From the NCBI GenBank assembly GCA_002410325.1, contig DHRK01000020.1, positions 1 to 22,742 on the forward strand: a stretch of 22,742 bases of DNA. Reading direction: 5' to 3'. The first letter of the stretch is position 1, and each line of letters starts with the position of its first letter. This DNA comes from Syntrophomonas sp. UBA5314 (GTDB taxonomy: Bacteria; Bacillota; Syntrophomonadia; Syntrophomonadales; Syntrophomonadaceae). Shown in pieces: positions 15,844 to 22,688 of the stretch. The translations under genes and the position numbers were made by a program. A model generated the notes under the pieces. That model worked only from the letters and a program-made list of their open reading frames with translations, was not told the origin of the DNA and did not search any database.

Positions 15844-17439
15844 GTGGAGAAAAAGAAGGTAATTGTTACCGAAAGGATTGCGGATGAAGGCATTGAGCTT
15901 TTAAAAACCGAATTGGATGTAGACTACCGGGATGGTATTTCCCGTGCAGAGTTACTTAAAATAATTGGCGGATACGATGCCCTCATAGTCCGGAGCGTGA
16001 CCAAAGTGGACGAGGAACTGGTCAAGGCGGGGCTGCCCCGCTTAAAAATAGTGGGCCGGGCCGGCAACGGGGTAGACAACATTGATGTTGACGCCTGCAC
16101 CCGGGTGGGAGTTATTGTAGCCAATACTCCGGACAGCAACACCATATCGGCCGCCGAACAGACTATCAGCCTGCTTTTGTCTTCTTCCCGCAAAACCGCC
16201 TGGGCCAATTACTATCTCAAAGGCGGAACCTGGGACCGCAAACCCTTCCGGGGAGTGGAGCTATACGGAAAAACAGTGGGCATTGTAGGGCTGGGGCGCA
16301 TCGGGTCCATGGTGGCCACTCGCCTGAAGGCCTTTAACATGCGGGTAATCGCCTACGATCCGTACATCGCCGATGAAAGATTTGAGAGATTTGGAGCCGA
16401 AAAGATGAACACCCTGGAGGATCTGGTGAAACAGGCTGATTTTATCACGGTTCACACTCCGAGAAATGAAGAAACCATGCACATGCTCGATGAAAAGATC
16501 CTGGCCCTGGCCAAACAAGGAGTGCGGGTAGTCAACTGCGCCCGCGGGGGCATTATCAAAGAAGCCGCCCTGGTTAAAGGATTGGAAGAAGGCGTAATCC
16601 ACAGCGCCGGGCTGGATGTTTTTGAAAAGGAACCGGCCACGGAGAACCCGCTGTTTGCCTTTGACAATGTAGTGGTCACCCCCCACCTGGGAGCCGACAC
16701 CTTTGAAGCTCAAAAGCGGGTGGGAGAAAACATCGCCGAACAGGTCATAATAGCCTTACGTGGCGATATAGTGCCCAATGTAGTCAATCTTCCGACCATG
16801 CTGAGTGAAGAACTGGAGTACCTGCGTCCCTACATTACCCTGGCCGAAAAGATGGGCAAGATATATTTTCAGCTGGAAAAGGCTCCGGTCAGCCAGGTGG
16901 AACTGACATACAGCGGTCCTATTTCGACCAATGAAACGGAGATGTTGACCATAGCCTTTTTAAAGGGCATGCTGGAACCGATCATGTGGGAAAAGGTTAA
17001 CTACGTCAATGCCCGTTTGATGGCCCAGGATCGCGGCATAAAGGTGTTCGAAAGAAAAGAAGCGCAGAGCAGCCGCCGCTATAAAAACGTTATCTCCGCC
17101 CGGGTATTCAATCACGACCACAGCATAGAAGTGGCGGGAACCCTGTCCCGGGCCAGAAATCCGCTTCTGGTCGAAATCAAAGGATACGAGATAGAAACCG
17201 AACTGGAAGGCTATGTACTCGTTGTGGAAATAGAAGATCGCCCCCGGGTAATAGGCCCCTTTGCCACCGCTCTGGGAGACTTCAAGGTTAACATCGCGGG
17301 GATGAAAGTGGCCCGCCACGTTAAAGGGGAAACGTCTATCATGGTGCTCAATGTCGACAACAAAGTCGAAGAAGCAATCCTGGAAAAGCTGGCCGATCTG
17401 GATGGGATTATCAGCAAACCCAAGCTGTTAAACTTCTAA
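15844..17439 (+). CDS. serA: D-3-phosphoglycerate dehydrogenase
   Basis: The 531-residue first enzyme of serine synthesis oxidises 3-phosphoglycerate with NAD+. The dinucleotide fold has GLGRIG at 149-154. The catalytic residues are R234 (NCARGG), E263 (FEKEP) and H281 (TPHLGAD). After residue 310 comes the intervening substrate-binding domain of long type-1 enzymes, then a C-terminal ACT domain (about 455-531, with VEIEDRPRVIG and NIAGMKVAR), which usually gives serine feedback. GTG 15844 is chosen because AAAGGAG lies 8 bases before it and the family starts at KVIVTERI. An upstream ATG at 15781 would overlap the aminotransferase. It is the second gene of the T-box operon. Confidence 0.97.
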   Translation: MEKKKVIVTERIADEGIELLKTELDVDYRDGISRAELLKIIGGYDALIVRSVTKVDEELVKAGLPRLKIVGRAGNGVDNIDVDACTRVGVIVANTPDSNTISAAEQTISLLLSSSRKTAWANYYLKGGTWDRKPFRGVELYGKTVGIVGLGRIGSMVATRLKAFNMRVIAYDPYIADERFERFGAEKMNTLEDLVKQADFITVHTPRNEETMHMLDEKILALAKQGVRVVNCARGGIIKEAALVKGLEEGVIHSAGLDVFEKEPATENPLFAFDNVVVTPHLGADTFEAQKRVGENIAEQVIIALRGDIVPNVVNLPTMLSEELEYLRPYITLAEKMGKIYFQLEKAPVSQVELTYSGPISTNETEMLTIAFLKGMLEPIMWEKVNYVNARLMAQDRGIKVFERKEAQSSRRYKNVISARVFNHDHSIEVAGTLSRARNPLLVEIKGYEIETELEGYVLVVEIEDRPRVIGPFATALGDFKVNIAGMKVARHVKGETSIMVLNVDNKVEEAILEKLADLDGIISKPKLLNF

Positions 17440-17498
17440 AGGGCGGTCAAAGCCAGACGCTAAAGGCGCTGGAAAACTACTTGATGGGAGGATGGCCT

Positions 17499-18782
17499 AT
17501 GCTGGATATTAAGTACATAAGGTCCCATCCCGAGCAGGTTGAAGAAGCATTAAAAAAGAGAAACCTGGTTGGGGCCTTAGATCAATTCCTGGACCTGGAT
17601 CGCCAGTGGCGTAAGATCCTGGTTCAAGTAGAAGACCTGAAGAAATTTCGCAACAGCGCCTCCCAGGAAGTTGGGAAGCTGAAAAAGGCCGGTCAGGACG
17701 CAGGCGAACTGCAGGACAAGGTTCGCCAGGTGGGGCAGGAAATCAAAGCCTTGGACGATCAGGTAAAAGAACTGGAAACGAGCATGGACGCCATTTTATT
17801 AAACGTTCCCAACCTGCCCCATGAATCCGTTCCCGTGGGTCCTGATGAGGAAAGCAACCTTGAAATGCGCCGCTGGGGCGAGCCCCCTAAATTTGATTTT
17901 GAACCTCAGGCCCACTGGGATTTAGGGCCGGGGCTCGATATATTGGACTTTGAAAGGGCTTCCCGCCTTTCCGGAGCTCGTTTTACCGTATACAAAGGGG
18001 CGGGAGCCCGCCTGGAGAGAGCGGTTATCAATTTCTACCTGGATGTTCATACCTCCAAGCACGGCTACCGCGAAATATGGACCCCTTTTATGGTAAACGC
18101 CGACTGCATGATGGGAACCGGGCAGCTGCCCAAGTTTGCCGAAGATATGTTTAAAATAGAGGGCCGGGAAATGTACCTGGTGCCCACTGCGGAAGTTCCT
18201 CTGACCAACCTGCACCGGGAGGAAATCCTGGACGGCGCCGATTTGCCCTTATACTTTACGGCGTATACGCCTTGCTTCCGGGCCGAGGCAGGAGCGGCCG
18301 GCAGGGATACCCGGGGCATAATACGCCAGCACCAGTTTAATAAAGTTGAGCTGGTTAAGCTGACCCGGCCTGAGAACTCCTATGAGGAACTTGAAAAACT
18401 GACCGCTGACGCGGAAGAGGTGCTGCAGCTGCTGGGGCTGCCCTACCGGGTGGTGCTGCTTTCCACCGGGGATATGGGCTTTTCTTCGGCAAAAACCTAT
18501 GACCTGGAAGTTTGGATGCCCAGCTACAATACCTACAAGGAGATATCGTCCTGTTCCAACTGTGAAGACTTCCAGGCCCGCCGGGCCAATATCCGCTACC
18601 GGCCCGAGCCCAAAGCCCGGCCGCAGTACGTTCATACCCTGAACGGTTCAGGGGTGGCGGTGGGCAGGACCGTAGCGGCGATCCTGGAAAACTACCAGCA
18701 GGCCGACGGGTCAATCGTCGTTCCGGAAGTCCTGCGTCCCTATATGGGCGGACTGGATAAGATTACAAGGGAAGGCCGTTAG
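17499..18782 (+). CDS. serS: Seryl-tRNA synthetase
   Basis: The 427-residue class II synthetase begins MLDIKYIRSHPEQVEEALKK. The long antiparallel coiled-coil arm (about 30-100) that grips the tRNA-Ser variable arm is rich in K, E and Q. Motif 2 is in TPCFRAEAGAAGRDTRGI, followed by RQHQFNKVEL. Motif 3 is SGVAVGRTVAAILENYQ. It charges tRNA-Ser and tRNA-Sec with serine. ATG 17499 fits the family start, with GGGAGG 7 bases upstream; the in-frame TTG and ATG at 17481-17486 include that site. It is the third gene under the serine T-box (59 bp after serA), and two tRNA-Ser genes follow. Confidence 0.97.
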   Translation: MLDIKYIRSHPEQVEEALKKRNLVGALDQFLDLDRQWRKILVQVEDLKKFRNSASQEVGKLKKAGQDAGELQDKVRQVGQEIKALDDQVKELETSMDAILLNVPNLPHESVPVGPDEESNLEMRRWGEPPKFDFEPQAHWDLGPGLDILDFERASRLSGARFTVYKGAGARLERAVINFYLDVHTSKHGYREIWTPFMVNADCMMGTGQLPKFAEDMFKIEGREMYLVPTAEVPLTNLHREEILDGADLPLYFTAYTPCFRAEAGAAGRDTRGIIRQHQFNKVELVKLTRPENSYEELEKLTADAEEVLQLLGLPYRVVLLSTGDMGFSSAKTYDLEVWMPSYNTYKEISSCSNCEDFQARRANIRYRPEPKARPQYVHTLNGSGVAVGRTVAAILENYQQADGSIVVPEVLRPYMGGLDKITREGR

Positions 18783-18787
18783 AATTA

Positions 18788-18817
18788 TTGACAAGGGTCC
18801 GACCCCTGTGATATACT
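18788..18817 (+). promoter_or_regulatory. Promoter of the tRNA cluster
   Basis: A perfect TTGACA (18788-18793) and TATACT (18812-18817) are 18 bp apart. The start of transcription would be near 18824, about 30 bases before the first tRNA. The spacer carries a small GGGT/ACCC stem. Confidence 0.85.
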
Positions 18818-18854
18818 TTCCCTTGCATTGGGCATAGAAAAGAAGCCTTTATTC

Positions 18855-18944
18855 GGAGGGGTGTCCGAGCGGTTGAAGGAGGCGGTCTTGAAAACCGTTG
18901 AACCTTTGCGGGTTCCGTGGGTTCGAATCCCACCTCCTCCGCCA
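18855..18944 (+). tRNA. tRNA-Ser(UGA)
   Basis: A 90-nt class II tRNA with encoded CCA. Acceptor GGAGGGG pairs with CTCCTCC (one G-U). The anticodon is TGA in loop TCTTGAAAA, and a long variable arm and GTTCGAATC T-loop are present. The discriminator is G, as expected for serine. It is first in the cluster, just after serS. Confidence 0.97.
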
Positions 18945-18968
18945 GATCATTCCTTTAAGGTATGACAC

Positions 18969-19062
18969 GGAGAGATGGCCGAGTAGGCTGAAGGCGCTCG
19001 CCTGCTAAGCGAGTATAGGGTTTGTAGCTCTATCGCGGGTTCGAATCCCGCTCTCTCCGCCA
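18969..19062 (+). tRNA. tRNA-Ser(GCU)
   Basis: A 94-nt class II tRNA with encoded CCA. GGAGAGA pairs with TCTCTCC. The anticodon stem is CTCGC/GCGAG with anticodon GCT. It has a long variable arm, a GTTCGAATC T-loop and discriminator G. Its last 20 bases are repeated at 19228-19247. Confidence 0.97.
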
Positions 19063-19247
19063 TTAAAAAATAGGACTTCGTAAGAAGTTTTTGAGAAGTG
19101 GGTGAGAACCCGCGACAGGGTTCCGACGGCCACTGACGGCCTAGTGCCGCGGTGCCAAGGATGGCAAGGAGCGGCCGACGGCCAGACGGCCTAGTATCGC
19201 GGGCGCCGTGATGGCGCAGGAGCGATGGAATCCCGCTCTCTCCGCCA
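19043..19247 (+). repeat. Direct repeat of the tRNA-Ser(GCU) 3' end flanking a 165-bp insert
   Basis: The 20 bases at 19043-19062 (T-arm 3' side, acceptor 3' strand and CCA) recur exactly at 19228-19247. The second copy has no tRNA 5' part. Such a pattern is typical of tRNA-directed integration scars or of a local duplication. The interval 19063-19227 is not coding. It starts with a small stem (ACTTC/GAAGT at 19075-19088) followed by Ts that may end tRNA transcription. Confidence 0.8.
19106..19228 (+). repeat. Structured tandem repeat: hairpin followed by two covarying double-hairpin units
   Basis: A perfect 6-bp stem (GAACCC 19106-19111, GGGTTC 19118-19123) precedes two units of about 52 bp (19125-19176 and 19177-19228). 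Each unit has GACGGCC, a short loop, GGCC, TAGT, then a two-tier hairpin. Unit A pairs GCCGC/GCGGC (19146-19150 with 19171-19175) and TGCCA/TGGCA. Unit B pairs ATCGC/GCGAT (19196-19200 with 19222-19226) and GCGCC/GGCGC. The unpaired GG and AGGA linkers are conserved while stem bases change in compensating pairs, so the fold itself appears selected. Whether it acts as RNA or as DNA hairpins (REP-like) is unknown. Confidence 0.75.
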
Positions 19248-19288
19248 CTTGATTATCATCACTTCAGTGATAGAAATAAATACAACAA

Positions 19289-19365
<77 letters not shown>

Positions 19366-19397
19366 TTTATTTTAATATATCCCTTAGCGCAGATCAT

Positions 19398-19474
19398 GCG
19401 CCCGTAGCTCAGTCGGATAGAGCAACGGTTTCCTAAACCGTGGGCCGGGGGTTCGAGTCCCTTCGGGCGCACCA
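19398..19474 (+). tRNA. tRNA-Arg(CCU)
   Basis: A 77-nt tRNA with encoded CCA. GCGCCCG pairs with CGGGCGC. The anticodon stem is ACGGT/ACCGT with loop TTCCTAA, anticodon CCT. The T-stem has two G-U pairs. The discriminator is A. It shares its acceptor stem and D-arm with the preceding tRNA-Arg. Confidence 0.96.
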
Positions 19475-19492
19475 TTATGGCGGTGAAATACC

Positions 19493-19978
19493 ATGCGGGA
19501 TGCAGACTACATGCGCATGGCCTTGGACATAGCCCGTGAAGCAGCCGCTCGGGGGGAAATACCGGTAGGGGCGGTTGTGGTTCAAAACGGTCAGGTAATC
19601 GCCCGGGCCGGAAATGAAAAAGAACGCCAGGAGGATGCCACCGCTCACGCGGAAATCCTCGCCCTGCAAAGAGCCGCCCGGCAAACAGGCGGCTGGCGTA
19701 TGCAGGAGGCAACCCTGTACTGCACTCTGGAGCCCTGTTCCATGTGTGCTGGCGCTATGGTCAATGTACGACTGGGCAGACTGGTTTACGGGACCAGAGA
19801 TCCCAAAGCAGGAGCAGCCGGGACGATTCTGGACATAGTACGCTGTCCGGCTTTGAACCACCAGGTCAAGGTGGAGGCAGGGGTGCTAAAAGAAGAGTGT
19901 GCAGAACTGCTCTCAGCATTTTTTGCTGATTTGAGGAGAGATGGCCGAGAGGTCGAAGGCGCTCGACTCGAAATGTAG
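19493..19978 (+). CDS. tadA: tRNA-specific adenosine deaminase TadA
   Basis: The 161-residue zinc deaminase converts A34 of tRNA-Arg(ACG) to inosine so that it reads CGU, CGC and CGA. HAE at 52-54 holds the zinc ligand and catalytic glutamate. PCSMC at 81-85 supplies the two cysteines. The N-terminal DADYMRMALDIAREAAARG and the NARVGRLVYG-like strand (NVRLGRLVYG) are typical. The start ATG 19493 has only a weak GGTGA site, and read-through from the adjacent tRNA-Arg genes is likely. The last 14 residues (about RRDGREVEGARLEM) are encoded inside the 5' half of a tRNA-Ser gene, and the stop TAG lies in its degenerate anticodon arm. Length is still normal for TadA, so function is expected. Confidence 0.96.
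   Translation: MRDADYMRMALDIAREAAARGEIPVGAVVVQNGQVIARAGNEKERQEDATAHAEILALQRAARQTGGWRMQEATLYCTLEPCSMCAGAMVNVRLGRLVYGTRDPKAGAAGTILDIVRCPALNHQVKVEAGVLKEECAELLSAFFADLRRDGREVEGARLEM
19935..19975 (+). pseudogene. Truncated tRNA-Ser(CGA), 5' half only, overlapping tadA 3' end
   Basis: The sequence from GGAGAGATGGCC through the D-arm to ACTCGAAATG matches the intact tRNA-Ser(GCU) at 18969 closely up to the anticodon arm, with anticodon CGA at 19969-19971. After it the anticodon stem cannot close (CTCGA against TGTAG), and no variable arm, T-arm or acceptor 3' strand follows. The last ten bases recur at 20147-20156 in the intact tRNA-Ser(CGA). It is best read as a tRNA broken at the anticodon loop, perhaps by integration. 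Confidence 0.75.
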
Positions 19979-20116
19979 TGCGTAATGTGGAAGACATGTA
20001 GCCGAAAACCTTGTATTTATGCGGTTTTTCCTGCCTTCGGAGTTCAAATAAACATTGATTTTTGAGCTGTTCTATCCAAGTTCTATCCCAGGCAGTTTTA
20101 CAAGTTAATAATATCT
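19979..20116. other. Short interval between broken and intact tRNA-Ser(CGA); possible element scar
   Basis: No gene is supported. AAAACC (20005-20010) and GGTTTT (20023-20028) form a stem with Ts after it, a possible terminator for the tRNA-tadA unit. The rest is unremarkable, AT-rich DNA. Its place between a cut tRNA and a whole tRNA of the same anticodon suggests remains of an earlier insertion. Confidence 0.4.
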
Positions 20117-20204
20117 GGAGGAGTACCCAAGTGGTGAAGGGGTCGCACTCGAAATGCGATAGGTCGGCAACGGCGCGTGGGTTCAACCCCCACCTCCTCC
20201 GCCA
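20117..20204 (+). tRNA. tRNA-Ser(CGA), integration target of the adjacent element
   Basis: An 88-nt class II tRNA with encoded CCA. GGAGGAG pairs with CTCCTCC. The anticodon stem is TCGCA/TGCGA with loop CTCGAAA, anticodon CGA. It has a long variable arm, T-loop TTCAACC and discriminator G. It differs widely in the D-arm and stems from the other serine tRNAs of the cluster and from the broken copy upstream. An integrase gene ends 17 bp beyond its 3' end, so this end is the likely attachment site. Confidence 0.96.
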
Positions 20205-20221
20205 TCATGGGGCTGCTGATC

Positions 20222-21562
20222 TTAACGATTAGCGGTCCCTGCCAATTTAAGCGGCAAACATTCCTGCATGACTTCCGCTGTTTCTATCTTGGATTGGTAT
20301 TCCAGATGACCATAGAGGTTAATTGTTGTACGAATGTCGCTATGGCCGACCCAATCCCTGATACGTTCCATCGGGACGCCTTTGGCCAGCAATAAACCTA
20401 CGCACGAATGCCGAAGGTCATGAAATCTGACATGGGGCAACCCGGCTTTTTTTAGTAAATTAGCGTGCCTGTTGGTGATATATCCCGGGTCGATGATTTC
20501 TCCCAAAGGATGGACGCAGATATACCCCAGCCATTCCTTACTGTATGAGTTGCCGCAAAGTTCCCTCAGTTCCTTGTTTTCCCTTATCTTTTCTTTAACT
20601 CTTTCCTCGATATAAGGAATCAGGGGATAAGTACGGTTGCTCAAATCGGTTTTGGGTTTGTCGGATGGGATATAGATTTTTTGCTTACCAATCACTGCTT
20701 TGGTTACGGTATGACTGGAGCGATAGAATTTAAAATTAAAGTCAAACTGGAATTCTCTCGCGCCAAGGCATTCACTGCGTCGCATGCCATAAAAGCCGCC
20801 TAAGAGTATCGGGATTTCAATAACATCTCCTCGAATAAAGTCCAGGTAATGCAACATCTGTTCGGAATTGAGTATAGCTGCGTTGTATTTCTCGATTTTG
20901 TGCAGGGTGATGGCACTGTTCGGATTCACGCTGATAAGCTTTTTGCTGACGGCATAATTCAATGTCTGGTTGATAATGGTATAATCCTTTACAACCGTAG
21001 ACTTCTTCTTGCCGGATTTCAGCCGGTAAGCATAATGTCCTTTGAGCAGATCGGGTGTAATCTCTCGGACCGTGCAGCCGTGAGCCTGGAAGGTCGGATA
21101 TAGATTGCGTTCAATGTTTTCCGCATATCCGGCCCAGGTATTGAGCTTGATTGTCTTATCAAAATTAAAATCTTCGCCCACAACAATGTTGTCCGGGTGT
21201 CTGAAGGCAAGCCACTCTTTTAACAAATCCGCAAACAGGGGATTGGCTGAATGGTTTGCATCGGAATCATCCTGAACGCTGTTTCCCTCATCAGGTTCTT
21301 CATGCCCAGGCATCTTATCAGCCACACCGTTTTTCAGGTCAATGGAATATTGGATTCTAGCCGACAAGCACATGCTTTCGGCTTCTGCTTCGTTTTCCTC
21401 AACCGCAGGAAGCCCAGTTGAAATCCAAAGGGGTTTGCGCTTTCCGTTCTGATCCTTTCGGTTGAGAACGGTGTAATAATAGCCCTTTTTGCTTGTGGTG
21501 AATCCTCCAATAAATTCATCCTCGGTCAGGCCGACCATTTTCAGCATTTTGGTGAGTTCCAT
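20222..21562 (-). CDS. int: Tyrosine recombinase / integrase
   Basis: The 446-residue product excises and integrates the element by site-specific recombination. Catalytic residues are R261 or R262 (YGMRRSE), a lysine near 302-304, H381-x-x-R384 (HDLRHS), H407 (GHSD) and the nucleophile Y417 (INLYGHL). The N-terminal half (about 1-225) holds the arm- and core-binding domains, with an acidic spacer around 85-108 (HEEPDEGNSVQDDSD) that is longer than usual. ATG 21562 is preferred over TTG 21586, because AAAGGAGG lies between them. The gene ends 17 bp from tRNA-Ser(CGA), the usual place for a tRNA-directed integrase. Tn916 Int is shorter and does not target tRNAs, so this is a related but distinct recombinase. 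Confidence 0.95.
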   Translation of the reverse strand: MELTKMLKMVGLTEDEFIGGFTTSKKGYYYTVLNRKDQNGKRKPLWISTGLPAVEENEAEAESMCLSARIQYSIDLKNGVADKMPGHEEPDEGNSVQDDSDANHSANPLFADLLKEWLAFRHPDNIVVGEDFNFDKTIKLNTWAGYAENIERNLYPTFQAHGCTVREITPDLLKGHYAYRLKSGKKKSTVVKDYTIINQTLNYAVSKKLISVNPNSAITLHKIEKYNAAILNSEQMLHYLDFIRGDVIEIPILLGGFYGMRRSECLGAREFQFDFNFKFYRSSHTVTKAVIGKQKIYIPSDKPKTDLSNRTYPLIPYIEERVKEKIRENKELRELCGNSYSKEWLGYICVHPLGEIIDPGYITNRHANLLKKAGLPHVRFHDLRHSCVGLLLAKGVPMERIRDWVGHSDIRTTINLYGHLEYQSKIETAEVMQECLPLKLAGTANR

Positions 21563-21630
21563 ATGTTCCTCATTTCCTCCTTTCAAGTTACTCGCTCACC
21601 TCACCTGCCGTTGACAGGATGAGTGTAACA

Positions 21631-21719
21631 TAATAAAAAAGGCTCGTAAAATGTGCAAACATCATTTTATTGGCTGTCGCTGTTCGCTCCGATTCCCAAA
21701 TAACTTAATAAAAAAGGCT
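21631..21719. repeat. 14-bp direct repeat near int-xis junction
   Basis: TAATAAAAAAGGCT occurs at 21631-21644 and again at 21706-21719, 75 bp apart. The second copy lies inside the 3' end of the excisionase-like gene. Integrase arm-site binding is possible but not shown. Confidence 0.45.
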
Positions 21720-21900
21720 TGGGGATTCGATATGCCCGCCCAACCTTGAGACACTCGATCTTATTTTCCTGTATGAGACCGTAGCCTGTCTTAAGGCTAA
21801 TGCCAAGAATTTCACACATTTGCTTGATGTCAAGCACGTCGGGGTATTCTTTCAGCATGATCCGGTAGGCTTTTTCCTGTGACAATTTTGCATTAGCCAT
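21667..21900 (-). CDS. xis: Excisionase-family helix-turn-helix DNA-binding protein
   Basis: The 77-residue basic protein has a MerR/excisionase-type HTH: DIKQMCEILGISLKTGYGL, then IQENKIECLKVGRAYRIPK, where the tail after the HTH forms the winged strand. Such proteins bend DNA at attachment sites and direct the integrase to excise. GAGGAGG lies 7 bases before the ATG. It is immediately upstream of int (about 105 bp), the Tn916-like arrangement, and 16 bases after the 47-residue ORF. A pure transcription regulator is the alternative. Confidence 0.85.
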   Translation of the reverse strand: MANAKLSQEKAYRIMLKEYPDVLDIKQMCEILGISLKTGYGLIQENKIECLKVGRAYRIPKPFLLSYLGIGANSDSQ

Positions 21901-21916
21901 AGTTCAGCCTCCTCAG

Positions 21917-22060
21917 TTACATTCGTGCAGCAAAAGGATGCGCCTTGAATTGGGGGCTCACATACACGTTCACCCAAATGGGCACACCCTTAACCTGCAC
22001 TTCTGTTTCAGTTTTTATCGTTATGGGCTTATCCGACGGACGGCGGCCGACCGTCCTCAT
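21917..22060 (-). CDS. Small hypothetical protein, 47 residues
   Basis: The frame starts MRTVGRRPSDKPITIKTETE and continues through VQVKGVPIWVNVYVSP to end FAARM. The ATG at 22060 is preceded by GGGAGGTGA at 7 bases, stronger than the average site in this element. The stop lies 16 bases before the excisionase-like ATG, with that gene's ribosome binding site between them, so the two are probably one transcript. The product has a basic start, an alternating hydrophobic beta-like middle (VQVKGVPIWVNVYV), no cysteine and no membrane span. I do not recognise it. It could aid excision or control. Confidence 0.65.
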   Translation of the reverse strand: MRTVGRRPSDKPITIKTETEVQVKGVPIWVNVYVSPQFKAHPFAARM

Positions 22061-22445
22061 AGGAATTTCACCTCCCCCCATACTGACGGGCCATCCCCAT
22101 TGCCTGCGACGCTTTTAACGCTCGGACTGTGGCTGGACGGAAGTATCATTATACCGGTCTATGCGTCTTCGCCCCACAAGCTGCCATGCTCATTTTGCGG
22201 CCTGGGTGATGATCGCTCGTTCCCTTGAGGAAGTCGTGGCGCACCCGCCGTCCGGCTCGACATGGACCGAAAGTATCCGATTTGCCCTATACTGCACATG
22301 ATTAGTGCGCTTTCTTTGTCAAAGAACAAGGGGTTGTCAACCTGTAAAAGCGCATTGGCAACCAATGGGCTTTTATAGACCGGCAACACATGAAAAGCCC
22401 GCATCGGGAAGGTGGAAAGGGGACACATTCCCGTACGGGCAAGGA
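22061..22445 (-). promoter_or_regulatory. Non-coding control region of the element with hairpins and paired palindromes
   Basis: There is no supportable gene in 385 bp. Just after the HTH_16-like stop (minus direction) an inverted repeat pairs GCCCG-TA-CGGGA (22429-22440) with TCCCG-ATG-CGGGC (22397-22409), then TTTTC: a probable terminator. Next a very tight stem, AAAGC-G-CATTGG with CCAATG-G-GCTTT (22347-22373, loop CAA), is flanked by Ts on both strands. Two 11-bp palindromes share TTGTCAA with centres 18 bp apart (22314-22324, 22332-22342). A TATAAT (plus 22148-22153) is 88 bp before the small ORF. Attenuation and repressor binding are inference. Confidence 0.55.
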
Positions 22446-22688
22446 TTACGCTACCTTGAATTTAAGAATTTTGGCAATGAGCTTGGTTTCCAGTCTGCGG
22501 CGCAATTCAGGGTCTACACACAGATGGGGATTACCGTTTTCGTCGTAAAGTTGCCTGGTGGACAACGTGGCAATATACCCTTCGTAGTGTTTCAGCACGG
22601 CATTGATCGCGTCGGTGTTGCCTGCCGACGCTGCCGCAATGACGGGAAAAGGCAGCAGATTTTTATGGCTCGGACTTGTTTTCATCAT
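22446..22688 (-). CDS. Helix-turn-helix (HTH_16-like) conjugative-element protein, Tn916 Orf8-like
   Basis: The 80-residue protein has the pattern of a family common in Tn916/Tn1549-type elements: FPVIAAASAGNTDAINAVLK, a HYEGYIATLSTR helix, a short ENGNPHLCVDPELRRRLE segment and a final AKILKFK. These are small DNA-binding or sigma-associated proteins encoded just after a sigma-like gene and thought to take part in element regulation. GGAGGG 8 bases before ATG 22688 supports the start (a second ATG follows directly). The gene overlaps the end of the upstream sigma-like frame by 26 bp. An exact role is not known. Confidence 0.8.
   Translation of the reverse strand: MMKTSPSHKNLLPFPVIAAASAGNTDAINAVLKHYEGYIATLSTRQLYDENGNPHLCVDPELRRRLETKLIAKILKFKVA

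Noticed and set aside
19866..20186. Minus-strand ORF spanning the tadA end and tRNA-Ser(CGA)
   Set aside because: It overlaps an intact tRNA and tadA. I considered it as an integrase remnant but no recombinase motif is present.
21938..22228. Plus-strand ORF of 96 codons in the element
   Set aside because: It is antisense to the 47-residue ORF and the control region, with no convincing ribosome site.
22159..22428. Minus-strand ORF of 89 codons in the control region
   Set aside because: No Shine-Dalgarno precedes its ATG, and it runs through the hairpins and palindromes, so structured non-coding DNA is the better reading. Conservation across elements could change this.
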